Part shown: positions 1 through 7,516 of the stretch, piece by piece
Numbering within the stretch: position 1 is the first letter of the stretch
Layout of the letters: every line of letters starts with the position of its first letter
From: an uncultured Clostridia bacterium
GTDB lineage: Bacteria > Bacillota > Clostridia > Christensenellales > UBA3700
Reading direction: 5' to 3'
Length of the DNA stretch: 14,666 nucleotides
Assembly: GCA_947176115.1 (NCBI GenBank)
Contig: CAMWPK010000018.1
Coordinates: 1 to 14,666 of the forward strand
Notes under the pieces: model-generated
Seen by the model: the letters and a program-made list of their open reading frames with translations, nothing else
The model's database searches: none
What the model was told of the DNA's origin: nothing
Position numbers and translations under genes: made by a program

Positions 1-28
1 ATATTATATGTATATAAAAGTTAAATGC

Positions 29-37
29 AAAAAGGAG
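29..37 (+). promoter_or_regulatory. Ribosome binding site of argG, decides the start
   Basis: The purine-rich AAAAGGAG lies 8-9 bases upstream of the ATG at 46. An in-frame ATG at 25 has no comparable site, and this ribosome binding site falls inside the extra coding sequence it would add. The start at 46 also puts the N-terminus right before the conserved ATP-binding motif, as is usual for ArgG. The 24 bases upstream of 25 are AT-rich leader; the promoter is outside the window or cannot be identified. Confidence 0.8.
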
Positions 38-45
38 ACACTGAT

Positions 46-1263
46 ATGAGTGATATCAAAAAAGTAGTTTTGGCATATTCGGGTGGACTAGACACATCAA
101 TAATTATACCTTGGCTCAAAGAAAATTACGATAATTGCGAGGTTATAGCCGTAAGCGGTGACGTAGGTCAAGGCACGGAACTTGACGGACTTGAAGAAAA
201 GGCTATCAAGACCGGCGCAAGCAAACTTTATATCGAAGATTTGACTGATGAATTCGTTGACGATTACGTATTTCCTACCGTTAAGGCGGGCGCAATCTAC
301 GAAAACAGATATATGCTCGGCACGTCGTTTGCCCGTCCTGTAATTGCCAAGAGAATCGTTGAGATTGCTCTAAAAGAGGGCGCCGACGCAATTTGCCACG
401 GCTGTACCGGCAAGGGTAACGACCAAGTAAGATTTGAACTTGCCATCAAGGCTTTTGCTCCTAATATGAAGATAATCGCCCCTTGGAGAATATGGGATAT
501 TAAGTCTAGGGACGAAGAGATTGATTATGCAGAGGCGCACAATATACCTCTCAAAATCAATCGCGAGACCAACTATAGCAAGGATAAGAATATCTGGCAC
601 CTCTCGCACGAAGGACTTGATCTTGAAGATCCTGCCAACGAGCCTATGTACGACAAAATTTTGGAGATGGGCGTAACTCCCGAAAAAGCTCCTGATAAGG
701 CTACTTACGTTACCATTAGCTTTGAAAAGGGCGTGCCGGTAGCTGTAGACGGCAAGAAGATGAAGGGTAGCGACATCGTTCGCAAACTCAACGAGCTTGG
801 CGGAGCCAACGGTATCGGACTTGCCGACATAGTAGAGAACAGACTTGTCGGAATGAAGAGCAGAGGCGTATACGAAACTCCCGGCGGAGCAATTTTGTAT
901 CACGCTCATGAAGTTCTCGAAACTTTGTGCCTTGATAAGGAAACCGCGCACTATAAGCAACAAGTTGCTATCAAGTTTGCAGATTTGGTATACAACGGAC
1001 AGTGGTTTACTCCTCTTCGCGAGGCTTTAAGCGCATTTGTTGACAGCACTCAGCAAACCGTTACTGGCGACGTAAAACTCAAGCTCTACAAGGGCAATAT
1101 CACCAATGCCGGCGTAACCAGTCCATATTCGCTCTATGACGAAGATATAGCTACGTTTGCAGAGGATGAGGTGTACGACCAAATGGATTCTCAAGGCTTT
1201 ATCAATCTCTTTGGTTTGCCTATCAAGGTTAAAGCTATGATGGACGCAAAGCGCAAAAAATAA
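46..1263 (+). CDS. argG: Argininosuccinate synthase
   Basis: ArgG joins citrulline and aspartate, using ATP, to give argininosuccinate, the seventh step of arginine synthesis in the cytoplasm. The 405-residue product has the normal family length. The N-type ATP pyrophosphatase loop SGGLDTS is at residues 12-18, directly after the first beta strand (KKVVLAY). Further conserved ArgG segments follow, including GCTGKGNDQVRFE, which contacts substrate, and a C-terminal stretch ending in the oligomerisation region. The start is set by the ribosome binding site at 29-37. It is the first gene seen of the arginine cluster and is separated from argH by a 103-bp gap holding a long stem-loop. No frameshift or missing motif was noticed. 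Identification is from recognised family motifs. Confidence 0.97.
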   Translation: MSDIKKVVLAYSGGLDTSIIIPWLKENYDNCEVIAVSGDVGQGTELDGLEEKAIKTGASKLYIEDLTDEFVDDYVFPTVKAGAIYENRYMLGTSFARPVIAKRIVEIALKEGADAICHGCTGKGNDQVRFELAIKAFAPNMKIIAPWRIWDIKSRDEEIDYAEAHNIPLKINRETNYSKDKNIWHLSHEGLDLEDPANEPMYDKILEMGVTPEKAPDKATYVTISFEKGVPVAVDGKKMKGSDIVRKLNELGGANGIGLADIVENRLVGMKSRGVYETPGGAILYHAHEVLETLCLDKETAHYKQQVAIKFADLVYNGQWFTPLREALSAFVDSTQQTVTGDVKLKLYKGNITNAGVTSPYSLYDEDIATFAEDEVYDQMDSQGFINLFGLPIKVKAMMDAKRKK

Positions 1264-1292
1264 GGCTTGACGAAAACAAATTTTTGATAAAC

Positions 1293-1337
1293 ACGGCGTA
1301 AAGATAGTTACTTTTTTGGGCAACTATCTTTATCCGT
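1293..1337 (+). other. Long stem-loop between argG and argH
   Basis: The segment 1299-1309 (TAAAGATAGTT) is perfectly complementary to 1322-1332 (AACTATCTTTA). A further 4 bp (ACGG at 1293-1296 with CCGT at 1334-1337) extends the stem across a small internal loop. The 12-base loop contains six consecutive T residues. No T-run follows the 3' arm, so a simple intrinsic terminator is unlikely. I infer an RNA processing or stabilising hairpin that could set different argG and argH levels within one transcript. Other roles are possible. Confidence 0.6.
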
Positions 1338-1366
1338 AAAAATAAAGAAAGTAAAAAGGGTATATT

Positions 1367-2758
1367 ATGGCAAAGATGTGGCAAGGCAGATTTAGAAAGG
1401 AATTGGACAGTAAAGTCAACGACTTCAATTCGTCCATATCTTTTGACAGCCGTATGTTTGAAGAAGATATACAAGGAAGTATTATACACGTAAGAATGCT
1501 CGGCAAGCAGGGAATAATCAGCCAAGCCGACAGCGCATCTATCGCAAAAGAACTTGCAAACATACACGACGACATTATCAGCGGTAAGTTGGAGTTCGAT
1601 ATGAGCGCTGAAGATATTCATATGTTTATCGAGCAAGTGCTTACGCAAAGACTTGGCGAGGTTGGTAAGAGATTGCACACGGCAAGAAGCCGTAACGACC
1701 AAGTTGCGCTTGATTTGAGAATGTATCTTCGCAAAGAGATAGACGTTATCGTCGGACTTGTCAAAAAACTCATTGCGTCGCTTGTAAAAAAGGCTGAGGA
1801 AAATCTAAATACCGTTATGCCCGGATACACTCACTTGCAGAGGGCTCAACCTATCACTTTTGCGCATCATCTTATGGCGTACGTTGAGATGTTCAAGAGA
1901 GATATGATAAGGTTTTTCAACTGCTTTGACCTTATGAACGAATGCCCGCTCGGCTGTGGAGCTTTGGCTACGACGACGTATCCTATCAACAGAGAGTTTA
2001 CGGCAGAGTATCTAGGTTTTAAGGGACCGATGCAAAATTCCCTTGACGGAGTGAGCGACAGAGATTATTGCATAGAACTTGCAAGCGCTATAGCTACTTG
2101 CATGATGCATATGTCGCGTCTGTCTGAAGAAGTGGTTATGTGGAGCAGTTGGGAGTTTAAGTTTGTCGAGCTTGACGACGCGTACTCAACGGGGTCTAGC
2201 ATTATGCCACAAAAGAAAAATCCCGATATATGCGAACTCATTAGAGGCAAGACGGGTAGATGCGTAGGTAATTTGACGGGTTTGCTCACAATGATGAAAG
2301 GACTTTCGCTTGCCTACAACAAGGATATGCAAGAGGACAAGGAAGCCATATTCGACAGCGTAGATACAATTAAACTTTGTCTATCAACTTTGACGCCTAT
2401 GATTGATACAATGACAGTTATCAAAGAAAATATGGCAAACGCCGGTAAAAAAGGCTTTATCAACGCTACCGATTGCGCAGATTATCTTGTCAAAAAGGGA
2501 CTTGCTTTTAGAGATGCGTATAAGATTACCGGCAGTCTGGTCGCAACTTGCATAGACAAAAGTTTGACGCTTGACAATTTGCCGATTGAAGAGTACAAGA
2601 AATTGAGCGATAATTTCGATAATGATATTTATGAGGCAATTTCCTTGCAAAAGTGCGTTGAGGGAAGAGCTGTCACGGGCGGACCTGCTCCGCAGGCTGT
2701 GGCAAAGCATATAGAAAAAATAAAGAATACGGTATTGAAAGAAAATGAAGAAGATTAA
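1367..2758 (+). CDS. argH: Argininosuccinate lyase
   Basis: ArgH splits argininosuccinate into arginine and fumarate, the last step of the pathway. It belongs to the fumarase/aspartase superfamily of homotetrameric enzymes. The 463-residue length is typical. The superfamily signature GSSIMPQKKNP is at residues 276-286 and carries the mobile catalytic serine loop. The upstream motifs TARSRNDQ and GYTHLQRAQP, which form the other parts of the shared active site, are also present. A ribosome binding site (AAAAAGGG) lies 7 bases before the ATG. The 3' end overlaps argC by 14 bp in another frame, which suggests translational coupling. No anomaly was seen. Confidence 0.97.
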   Translation: MAKMWQGRFRKELDSKVNDFNSSISFDSRMFEEDIQGSIIHVRMLGKQGIISQADSASIAKELANIHDDIISGKLEFDMSAEDIHMFIEQVLTQRLGEVGKRLHTARSRNDQVALDLRMYLRKEIDVIVGLVKKLIASLVKKAEENLNTVMPGYTHLQRAQPITFAHHLMAYVEMFKRDMIRFFNCFDLMNECPLGCGALATTTYPINREFTAEYLGFKGPMQNSLDGVSDRDYCIELASAIATCMMHMSRLSEEVVMWSSWEFKFVELDDAYSTGSSIMPQKKNPDICELIRGKTGRCVGNLTGLLTMMKGLSLAYNKDMQEDKEAIFDSVDTIKLCLSTLTPMIDTMTVIKENMANAGKKGFINATDCADYLVKKGLAFRDAYKITGSLVATCIDKSLTLDNLPIEEYKKLSDNFDNDIYEAISLQKCVEGRAVTGGPAPQAVAKHIEKIKNTVLKENEED

Positions 2759-3776
2759 AGTAGGAATCATAGGAGCCACGGGATATGCGGGCGTTGAACT
2801 TGTCAGATTGCTTGCTTTGCACCCTAGCGTAGAGTTGACGGCGTTGTCGTCTGTCAGCTACGAGGGCAAGAAGTTGAGCGAAGTATATCCCAACTTGAAG
2901 AATATTTGCGACGAAACGCTTCAAAGCGAAGATATTGTTGATAAGTGCGACGTTATATTCACGTCACTACCTCACGGCTTGAGTGAAAAGTTTGCGAGCA
3001 AGTGCTTGGCAAAAGGCGTAAAAATGATTGACCTTGGAGCAGATTTCCGTCTGGACAGCGCAGAGGAATATACCAAGTGGTACGGCAAGAAATACGAGGA
3101 CGAGGCATTGCATACCAAGTCGGTGTATTGCATACCCGAACTTCACAGAGCAAATTATATCGGACAGCCTATAATTGGCAATCCCGGTTGTTATCCCACA
3201 AGCATAGCTTTAGGACTTGCTCCCGCTATTGGCTTGGCGGTGGACAATACTATCGTCATAGATTCCAAGTCGGGCGTAACGGGCGCGGGCAGAGGACTAG
3301 CCGACAATACTCACTATCCCAACTGTAACGAGGCATTCGCGCCTTACAAGGTGGCAAGTCACAGACATACCCCTGAGATAGAGCAGACTTTGTCAAAGCT
3401 GGTCGGTAAGAAAGTCAACGTTACTTTTGTTCCGCACCTTTTGCCTGTCAACAGAGGTATAGTTTCGACTATATACTTCAACGTTAATAAGCCTGTTACG
3501 GCAAAGCAGTTGCGCGATATATACGTTGATTTCTACAAGGGTGAGAAATTTGTCAGAGTACTTGAACTTGGCGAAGTCGCTAATTTACGCAACGTCAAAT
3601 ACTCCAATTATTGCGATATATCATTGCACTTTGACGAGCATACCAACAGAGCAATAGTCGTATCTACTATTGACAATATGGTCAAAGGCGCGGCGGGACA
3701 GGCAATACAAAATATGAATATAATGTTTGGACTTGAAGAAACTTGCGGACTTGAGTATATTCCGCCGGCTTTCTAA
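2745..3776 (+). CDS. argC: N-acetyl-gamma-glutamyl-phosphate reductase
   Basis: ArgC reduces N-acetylglutamyl 5-phosphate with NADPH to N-acetylglutamate semialdehyde, the third step of ornithine synthesis. The 343-residue protein opens with the dinucleotide-binding motif GIIGATGYAG. The catalytic cysteine is Cys149 in GNPGCYPTS, and the conserved HRHTPE segment (His206/His208) supplies the active-site histidine. The ATG lies inside the 3' end of argH (14-bp overlap), so ribosomes finishing argH can re-initiate here. The downstream gap to argJ is only 13 bp. Length and motifs are normal for the short bacterial ArgC type. Confidence 0.97.
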   Translation: MKKIKVGIIGATGYAGVELVRLLALHPSVELTALSSVSYEGKKLSEVYPNLKNICDETLQSEDIVDKCDVIFTSLPHGLSEKFASKCLAKGVKMIDLGADFRLDSAEEYTKWYGKKYEDEALHTKSVYCIPELHRANYIGQPIIGNPGCYPTSIALGLAPAIGLAVDNTIVIDSKSGVTGAGRGLADNTHYPNCNEAFAPYKVASHRHTPEIEQTLSKLVGKKVNVTFVPHLLPVNRGIVSTIYFNVNKPVTAKQLRDIYVDFYKGEKFVRVLELGEVANLRNVKYSNYCDISLHFDEHTNRAIVVSTIDNMVKGAAGQAIQNMNIMFGLEETCGLEYIPPAF

Positions 3777-3789
3777 AAGAGAGGTAAAA

Positions 3790-5253
3790 ATGAAGAAAAT
3801 ATCAGGTGGCGTGTGCGCTTCAAAGGGCTTTAAGGCCAACGGCGTACATTGCGGAATAAGAAAGAATAAGGATAAATTAGACTTGGCGCTTATCACGTGC
3901 GACGTACCTTGCGCAGTTGCAAGCGTGTACACGAAAAATAAGGTTAAAGGCGCTCCGCTTACCGTAACGAAGAATAATATCTCCAATGGTATTGCGCAAG
4001 CCGTAATCTGCAACAGCGGTAACGCCAATACTTGTAATGCCGATGGCATTGAAAAGGCGCAGATGATGTGCGACCTTGTGGAAAAACACACGGGTATCAA
4101 GGCAAGCGACGTAGTAGTCGCGTCTACCGGCGTAATCGGCGAAGCGCTGAATATGCAACCTATTGCGAATGGTATGCAAAGTCTTGTCGGCGGTCTGTCT
4201 ACGGACGGCAGTTCCAACGCAGGTAAAGCAATAATGACGACGGACAGAGTAAAGAAAGAGATTGCTTACTCCTTTGAGATTGACGGCAAGGAGTGTCATA
4301 TAGGCGGTATCGCTAAAGGTAGCGGTATGATAAATCCCAATATGGCTACGCTCTTGTGTTTTGTCACGACTGACGTAAATATATCAAGTGAGATGCTTAG
4401 TTTGGCGCTAGGTAAAGTTATTAAGGATACGTTGAATATGGTATGTATTGACGGAGATACTTCTACCAACGATATGTTGAGTATATTATCGTCCGGATTG
4501 GCAGGCAATTCTAAGATAACCGATAAGGGAAATGATTTCAACGAGTTTTGCAAGTGCTTGAAGAGAATTTTGACGCATTTCGCAAAAGAGATAGCCAAGG
4601 ACGGAGAGGGCGCTACAAAATTGCTTGAGTGTAAAGTCGTCAAGGCTAAGAATACCAAATCCGCCAAGTCGATAGCGCAATCAGTAATATCTTCTTCGCT
4701 TGTCAAAACCGCAATGTTTGCTTCTGATGCAAATTGGGGCAGAATACTATGCGCTATTGGTTATACCGACGAGAAGTTTGACATTAGCAAAATCGACGTA
4801 GACCTCAAGTCGAGAGCAGGAATGATACGCGTCTGCGAAAACGGCGCAGGCATTCCGTTCGACGAGGACGTTGCGACTAAAATACTCTCTGAAGACGAGA
4901 ATACCAAATCCGCCAAGTCGATAGCGCAATCAGTAATATCTTCTTCGCTTGTCAAAACCGCAATGTTTGCTTCTGATGCAAATTGGGGCAGAATACTATG
5001 CGCTATTGGTTATACCGACGAGAAGTTTGACATTAGCAAAATCGACGTAGACCTCAAGTCGAGAGCAGGAATGATACGCGTCTGCGAAAACGGCGCAGGC
5101 ATTCCGTTCGACGAGGACGTTGCGACTAAAATACTCTCTGAAGACGAGGTATGCATAATAGTCACTTGTAATTGCGGTGGAGCAAAGGCTACGGCATGGG
5201 GTTGCGATTTGACTTATGAGTATGTGAGGATTAATGCCGACTACCGTACCTGA
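3790..5253 (+). CDS. argJ: Glutamate N-acetyltransferase (ArgJ) with internal tandem duplication
   Basis: ArgJ moves the acetyl group from N-acetylornithine to glutamate, recycling acetyl. Bifunctional forms also use acetyl-CoA. The precursor cuts itself before a conserved threonine, here Thr187 in GMINPNMATLL. The start at 3790 follows an AGAGAGGT ribosome binding site; a longer in-frame start at 3727 lies within the end of argC and lacks family similarity. The product is 487 residues, but ArgJ is normally about 390-410. The excess is an exact 83-residue repeat: residues 288-370 recur as 371-453, each copy with the KTA...NWGRI motif (Lys306/Arg318 and Lys389/Arg401). The normal ending GCDLTYEYVRINADYRT follows. 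Removing one copy gives 404 residues. The frame stays open, so a full-length protein should be made, but whether it folds or is active is unknown. An assembly error is possible. Confidence 0.93.
   Translation: MKKISGGVCASKGFKANGVHCGIRKNKDKLDLALITCDVPCAVASVYTKNKVKGAPLTVTKNNISNGIAQAVICNSGNANTCNADGIEKAQMMCDLVEKHTGIKASDVVVASTGVIGEALNMQPIANGMQSLVGGLSTDGSSNAGKAIMTTDRVKKEIAYSFEIDGKECHIGGIAKGSGMINPNMATLLCFVTTDVNISSEMLSLALGKVIKDTLNMVCIDGDTSTNDMLSILSSGLAGNSKITDKGNDFNEFCKCLKRILTHFAKEIAKDGEGATKLLECKVVKAKNTKSAKSIAQSVISSSLVKTAMFASDANWGRILCAIGYTDEKFDISKIDVDLKSRAGMIRVCENGAGIPFDEDVATKILSEDENTKSAKSIAQSVISSSLVKTAMFASDANWGRILCAIGYTDEKFDISKIDVDLKSRAGMIRVCENGAGIPFDEDVATKILSEDEVCIIVTCNCGGAKATAWGCDLTYEYVRINADYRT
4651..5148 (+). 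repeat. Perfect 2 x 249-bp tandem duplication inside argJ
   Basis: Copy 1 spans 4651-4899 and copy 2 spans 4900-5148. I compared them base by base and found no difference. The period of 249 bp is 83 codons, so the reading frame is kept. The bases AG precede both copies (4649-4650 and 4898-4899), which leaves a 2-bp microhomology at the junction. Perfect identity, including synonymous sites, implies a very recent event or an assembly artefact. Direct repeats of this length can be lost again by recombination or replication slippage. Confidence 0.97.
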
Positions 5254-5366
5254 GAGCGTATATCAGCCGTATTTTTGCCCTAACGACTAGACGCCATTGG
5301 GAGCACGGCAAGTACGCTCACCGTTAGGTTGTCGTCGCGCAGACAAAAATACAACTAATCTCTGCG
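5254..5366 (+). other. Structured intergenic element between argJ and argB
   Basis: This element fills most of the 153-bp gap and begins on the base after the argJ stop. Complementary segments are GAGCGTA 5254-5260 with TACGCTC 5313-5319; GCCGT 5266-5270 with ACGGC 5305-5309; GTATTTTTG 5269-5277 with CAAAAATAC 5344-5352; CCTAACG 5279-5285 with CGTTAGG 5322-5328; TTGCC 5275-5279 with GGCAA 5307-5311; and CGCAGA 5338-5343 with TCTGCG 5361-5366. Several cross one another, so the RNA would need pseudoknots or would switch between folds. There is no open reading frame and no terminator T-run. I infer a structured RNA or a dispersed intergenic repeat. I could not match it to a known family. Confidence 0.55.
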
Positions 5367-5406
5367 GTCTTGTAAGTAATATTATTAATGCGAAAGGAGA
5401 AGGACA

Positions 5407-6261
5407 ATGGACAATATAAGCATACAAGCCGAAACGCTTGTCAACGCGCTTCCTTATATACAAAAATATAGAGATAAAATTATCGTAGTTAAGTACGGTG
5501 GCAACGCTATGCTCAACGAAGAGCTTAAAAAGGCGGTAATGAACGACATAGTATTGCTATCGCTCGTAGGAGTCAAGGTCGTGCTGGTTCACGGCGGAGG
5601 ACCGGAGATAAATGATATGCTCAAAAAGGTGGGCAAGGAAAGTAAGTTTATCAACGGCTTGAGATATACCGACGACGAAACGGCAGACATAGTGCAAATG
5701 GTGCTTGCAGGTAAGGTAAACAAAGATCTTGTCAAACTCTTGTCGGGAGTAGGCGGTAAAGCAGTGGGATTTTGCGGTATTGACGGCAATATTATCACGG
5801 CAAAAAAGAAAGTCGGTGAAGTTGACCTCGGCAACGTTGGAGATATTCAAAGCATTGACGTAGATCCGATACTCGTGACTTTGGAGAACGACTATATACC
5901 TGTAATAGCTACCGTTGCTAGCGGAGAGGATGGCAAGATATACAATATCAATGCGGATACGGCGGCGGCGGCAATCGCGTCTGCGCTCCATGCGGAGAAC
6001 TTAGTACTTATGACGGACGTAAGAGGACTGCTTCTTGACAAGGATGACGAGAGTACGCTTATAAGCGAAATCAAAGTCAGCGACGTGCCTAAACTTATCA
6101 AAAAGGGCATAATAAGCGGAGGTATGATTCCCAAGATTGATTGTGTAGTTGAGGCAGTCAGACAGGGTGTAGATCAAGCGGTCATAATAGACGGCAGAAT
6201 CAAGCATTCCATTATTATGGATATGTTGACTGATAAGGGTATTGGTACGTTGATTAAATAA
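5407..6261 (+). CDS. argB: N-acetylglutamate kinase
   Basis: ArgB phosphorylates N-acetylglutamate with ATP, the second step of ornithine synthesis. It is a 284-residue amino acid kinase family protein with KYGGNAM (residues 29-35) and VHGGGPEIND (61-70) in the N-terminal substrate-binding half, and the nucleotide-binding part in the C-terminal half. It has an N-terminal extension of about 25 residues before the first core strand (an ALPYIQKYRDK-type helix). This extension is characteristic of arginine-inhibited hexameric kinases and absent from the insensitive E. coli enzyme, so feedback inhibition by arginine is likely. The ribosome binding site AAAGGAGAAGG precedes the ATG. argD follows after 11 bp. 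Confidence 0.97.
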   Translation: MDNISIQAETLVNALPYIQKYRDKIIVVKYGGNAMLNEELKKAVMNDIVLLSLVGVKVVLVHGGGPEINDMLKKVGKESKFINGLRYTDDETADIVQMVLAGKVNKDLVKLLSGVGGKAVGFCGIDGNIITAKKKVGEVDLGNVGDIQSIDVDPILVTLENDYIPVIATVASGEDGKIYNINADTAAAAIASALHAENLVLMTDVRGLLLDKDDESTLISEIKVSDVPKLIKKGIISGGMIPKIDCVVEAVRQGVDQAVIIDGRIKHSIIMDMLTDKGIGTLIK

Positions 6262-6272
6262 AAGGAATAACT

Positions 6273-7442
6273 ATGAAAAGCATAAAAGATATAGATAAAA
6301 AATACGTTATGAACACATATAACCGCTACGATTTGGAACTCGTAGAGGGTATGGGCGTCAATGCTTACGACGTAGACGGCAAAGAGTACGTCGATTTGTC
6401 GGCGGGAATAGGCGTCAATTGTCTTGGTTTTTGCGAAATGGGTTGGGTAGCTAGCGTTACGCAACAACTTTGCAAATTAAATCACGTAAGCAATTTGTTT
6501 TATTCCCAACCTAACGCGTTGCTTGCAAAGTCGCTTTGCGAGAGGACGGGATATGATAAAGTATTCTTTGCCAATTCCGGCGCTGAAGCAAACGAGGGAG
6601 CGATAAAACTCGCCCGCAAGTATTCTTTTGATAAGTACGGCGAGGGCAGAGCAAAGATAATCACCCTTGTCAATTCCTTCCACGGCAGAACAATGGCGAC
6701 GTTGACGGCTACGGGACAGGACGTATTCCACAATTATTTCTTCCCGTTTTTAGGCGAGTTTAGCTACGTCGAAGCAGGTAATATCGATGCAGTCAAAGAG
6801 CTTGTCGAAAAAGGCGACGTCTGCGCCGTTATGCTTGAGCTCGTGCAAGGCGAGGGCGGAGTAGTTCCGCTTGATAAGAACTTTGTTAAAAGCGTAAGAA
6901 AATTGTGCGACGACAAGGACGTATTGATGATTATCGACGAAGTGCAGACGGGCGTGGGCAGAACTGGTAAGTTCTTAGCTCAAGAGCACTTTGGTGTAAA
7001 AGCGGACGTTACGACCTTAGCAAAAGGCTTGGGTGGCGGTTTGCCTATAGGGGCAGTGCTTGCAAGCGAGAAATGTTCTGCTACTTTGGGCTTTGGCGCT
7101 CACGGCTCGACTTTTGGCGGTAATCCTATAGTTTGCGCAGGCGCAAACTACGTGCTTGCAAGAATGGACGAAGACTTCTTATACGAAGCTGAGCAAAAGG
7201 GCGAATATTTCCAAGAGAAACTTGCCGAGATAGATGGTGTTGAGGACGTAAGCGGACTTGGACTTATGATTGGCTTTAAGGTCAAAGATACGACGTCGTC
7301 AGACTTTGTAAAGGAAGGTATCAAGCGCGGTTTGATAATGCTGACGGCTAAGCAGAAAGTTCGTCTTTTGCCACCGCTTACCATTACCTATGACGAGATA
7401 GACAAAGCGTTGACGATTATTAAGTCAATGATAGAAAAATAA
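6273..7442 (+). CDS. argD: Acetylornithine aminotransferase
   Basis: ArgD transfers an amino group from glutamate to N-acetylglutamate semialdehyde, giving N-acetylornithine, using pyridoxal phosphate. The 389-residue class III aminotransferase has NSGAEANEGAIKLAR for phosphate binding, the FHGRT segment, IIDEVQTGVGRTG, and TLAKGLGGGLPIGA, in which Lys251 should bind the cofactor. Length and motif order match the ArgD/succinylornithine aminotransferase subgroup, and the operon position decides for ArgD. The ribosome binding site AAAGGAA lies 6 bases before the ATG. A role in lysine synthesis (as N-succinyl-diaminopimelate aminotransferase) is known for some ArgD proteins and cannot be judged here. 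Confidence 0.95.
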   Translation: MKSIKDIDKKYVMNTYNRYDLELVEGMGVNAYDVDGKEYVDLSAGIGVNCLGFCEMGWVASVTQQLCKLNHVSNLFYSQPNALLAKSLCERTGYDKVFFANSGAEANEGAIKLARKYSFDKYGEGRAKIITLVNSFHGRTMATLTATGQDVFHNYFFPFLGEFSYVEAGNIDAVKELVEKGDVCAVMLELVQGEGGVVPLDKNFVKSVRKLCDDKDVLMIIDEVQTGVGRTGKFLAQEHFGVKADVTTLAKGLGGGLPIGAVLASEKCSATLGFGAHGSTFGGNPIVCAGANYVLARMDEDFLYEAEQKGEYFQEKLAEIDGVEDVSGLGLMIGFKVKDTTSSDFVKEGIKRGLIMLTAKQKVRLLPPLTITYDEIDKALTIIKSMIEK

Positions 7443-7516
7443 GAAATAGAATTATATAGCGAAGTCGAACGAAGTTCAACCTATTAGAATTAATAACTAA
7501 CTAAAAAGAGGTTAAT
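7443..7516 (+). other. Short gap between argD and argF
   Basis: This 74-bp AT-rich spacer contains a tiny perfect hairpin (GAAC-GAA-GTTC at 7468-7478) between loosely complementary AT-rich flanks, and the argF ribosome binding site AAAAAGAGGT. There is no convincing terminator or promoter. argF is probably read through from argD. Confidence 0.35.

Noticed and set aside
1..30. Possible ArgR operator (ARG box) upstream of argG
   Set aside because: The AT-rich stretch does not match the 18-bp palindromic ARG box well, and the window starts too close to judge.
25..45. Longer argG start at 25
   Set aside because: It would place the strong ribosome binding site (29-37) inside the gene and adds residues not seen in the family.
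370..963. Long minus-strand open frames, for example inside argG (370-963), argH, argC-argJ and dnaG
   Set aside because: They are antisense shadows of well-identified genes. They lack ribosome binding sites, and the encoded sequences show no motifs.
1298..1317. Terminator ending in the T6 run after argG
   Set aside because: The only hairpin before the T-run has a 4-bp stem, while the T-run lies in the loop of a much stronger stem-loop.
3727..3789. Longer argJ start at 3727
   Set aside because: It lies within the end of argC in another frame and has no ribosome binding site. The ATG at 3790 has a good one and matches family length once one repeat copy is removed.
4651..5148. CRISPR array or protein-domain repeat family
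   Set aside because: There are only two head-to-tail copies, no spacers, and normal argJ sequence. A simple tandem duplication explains it.
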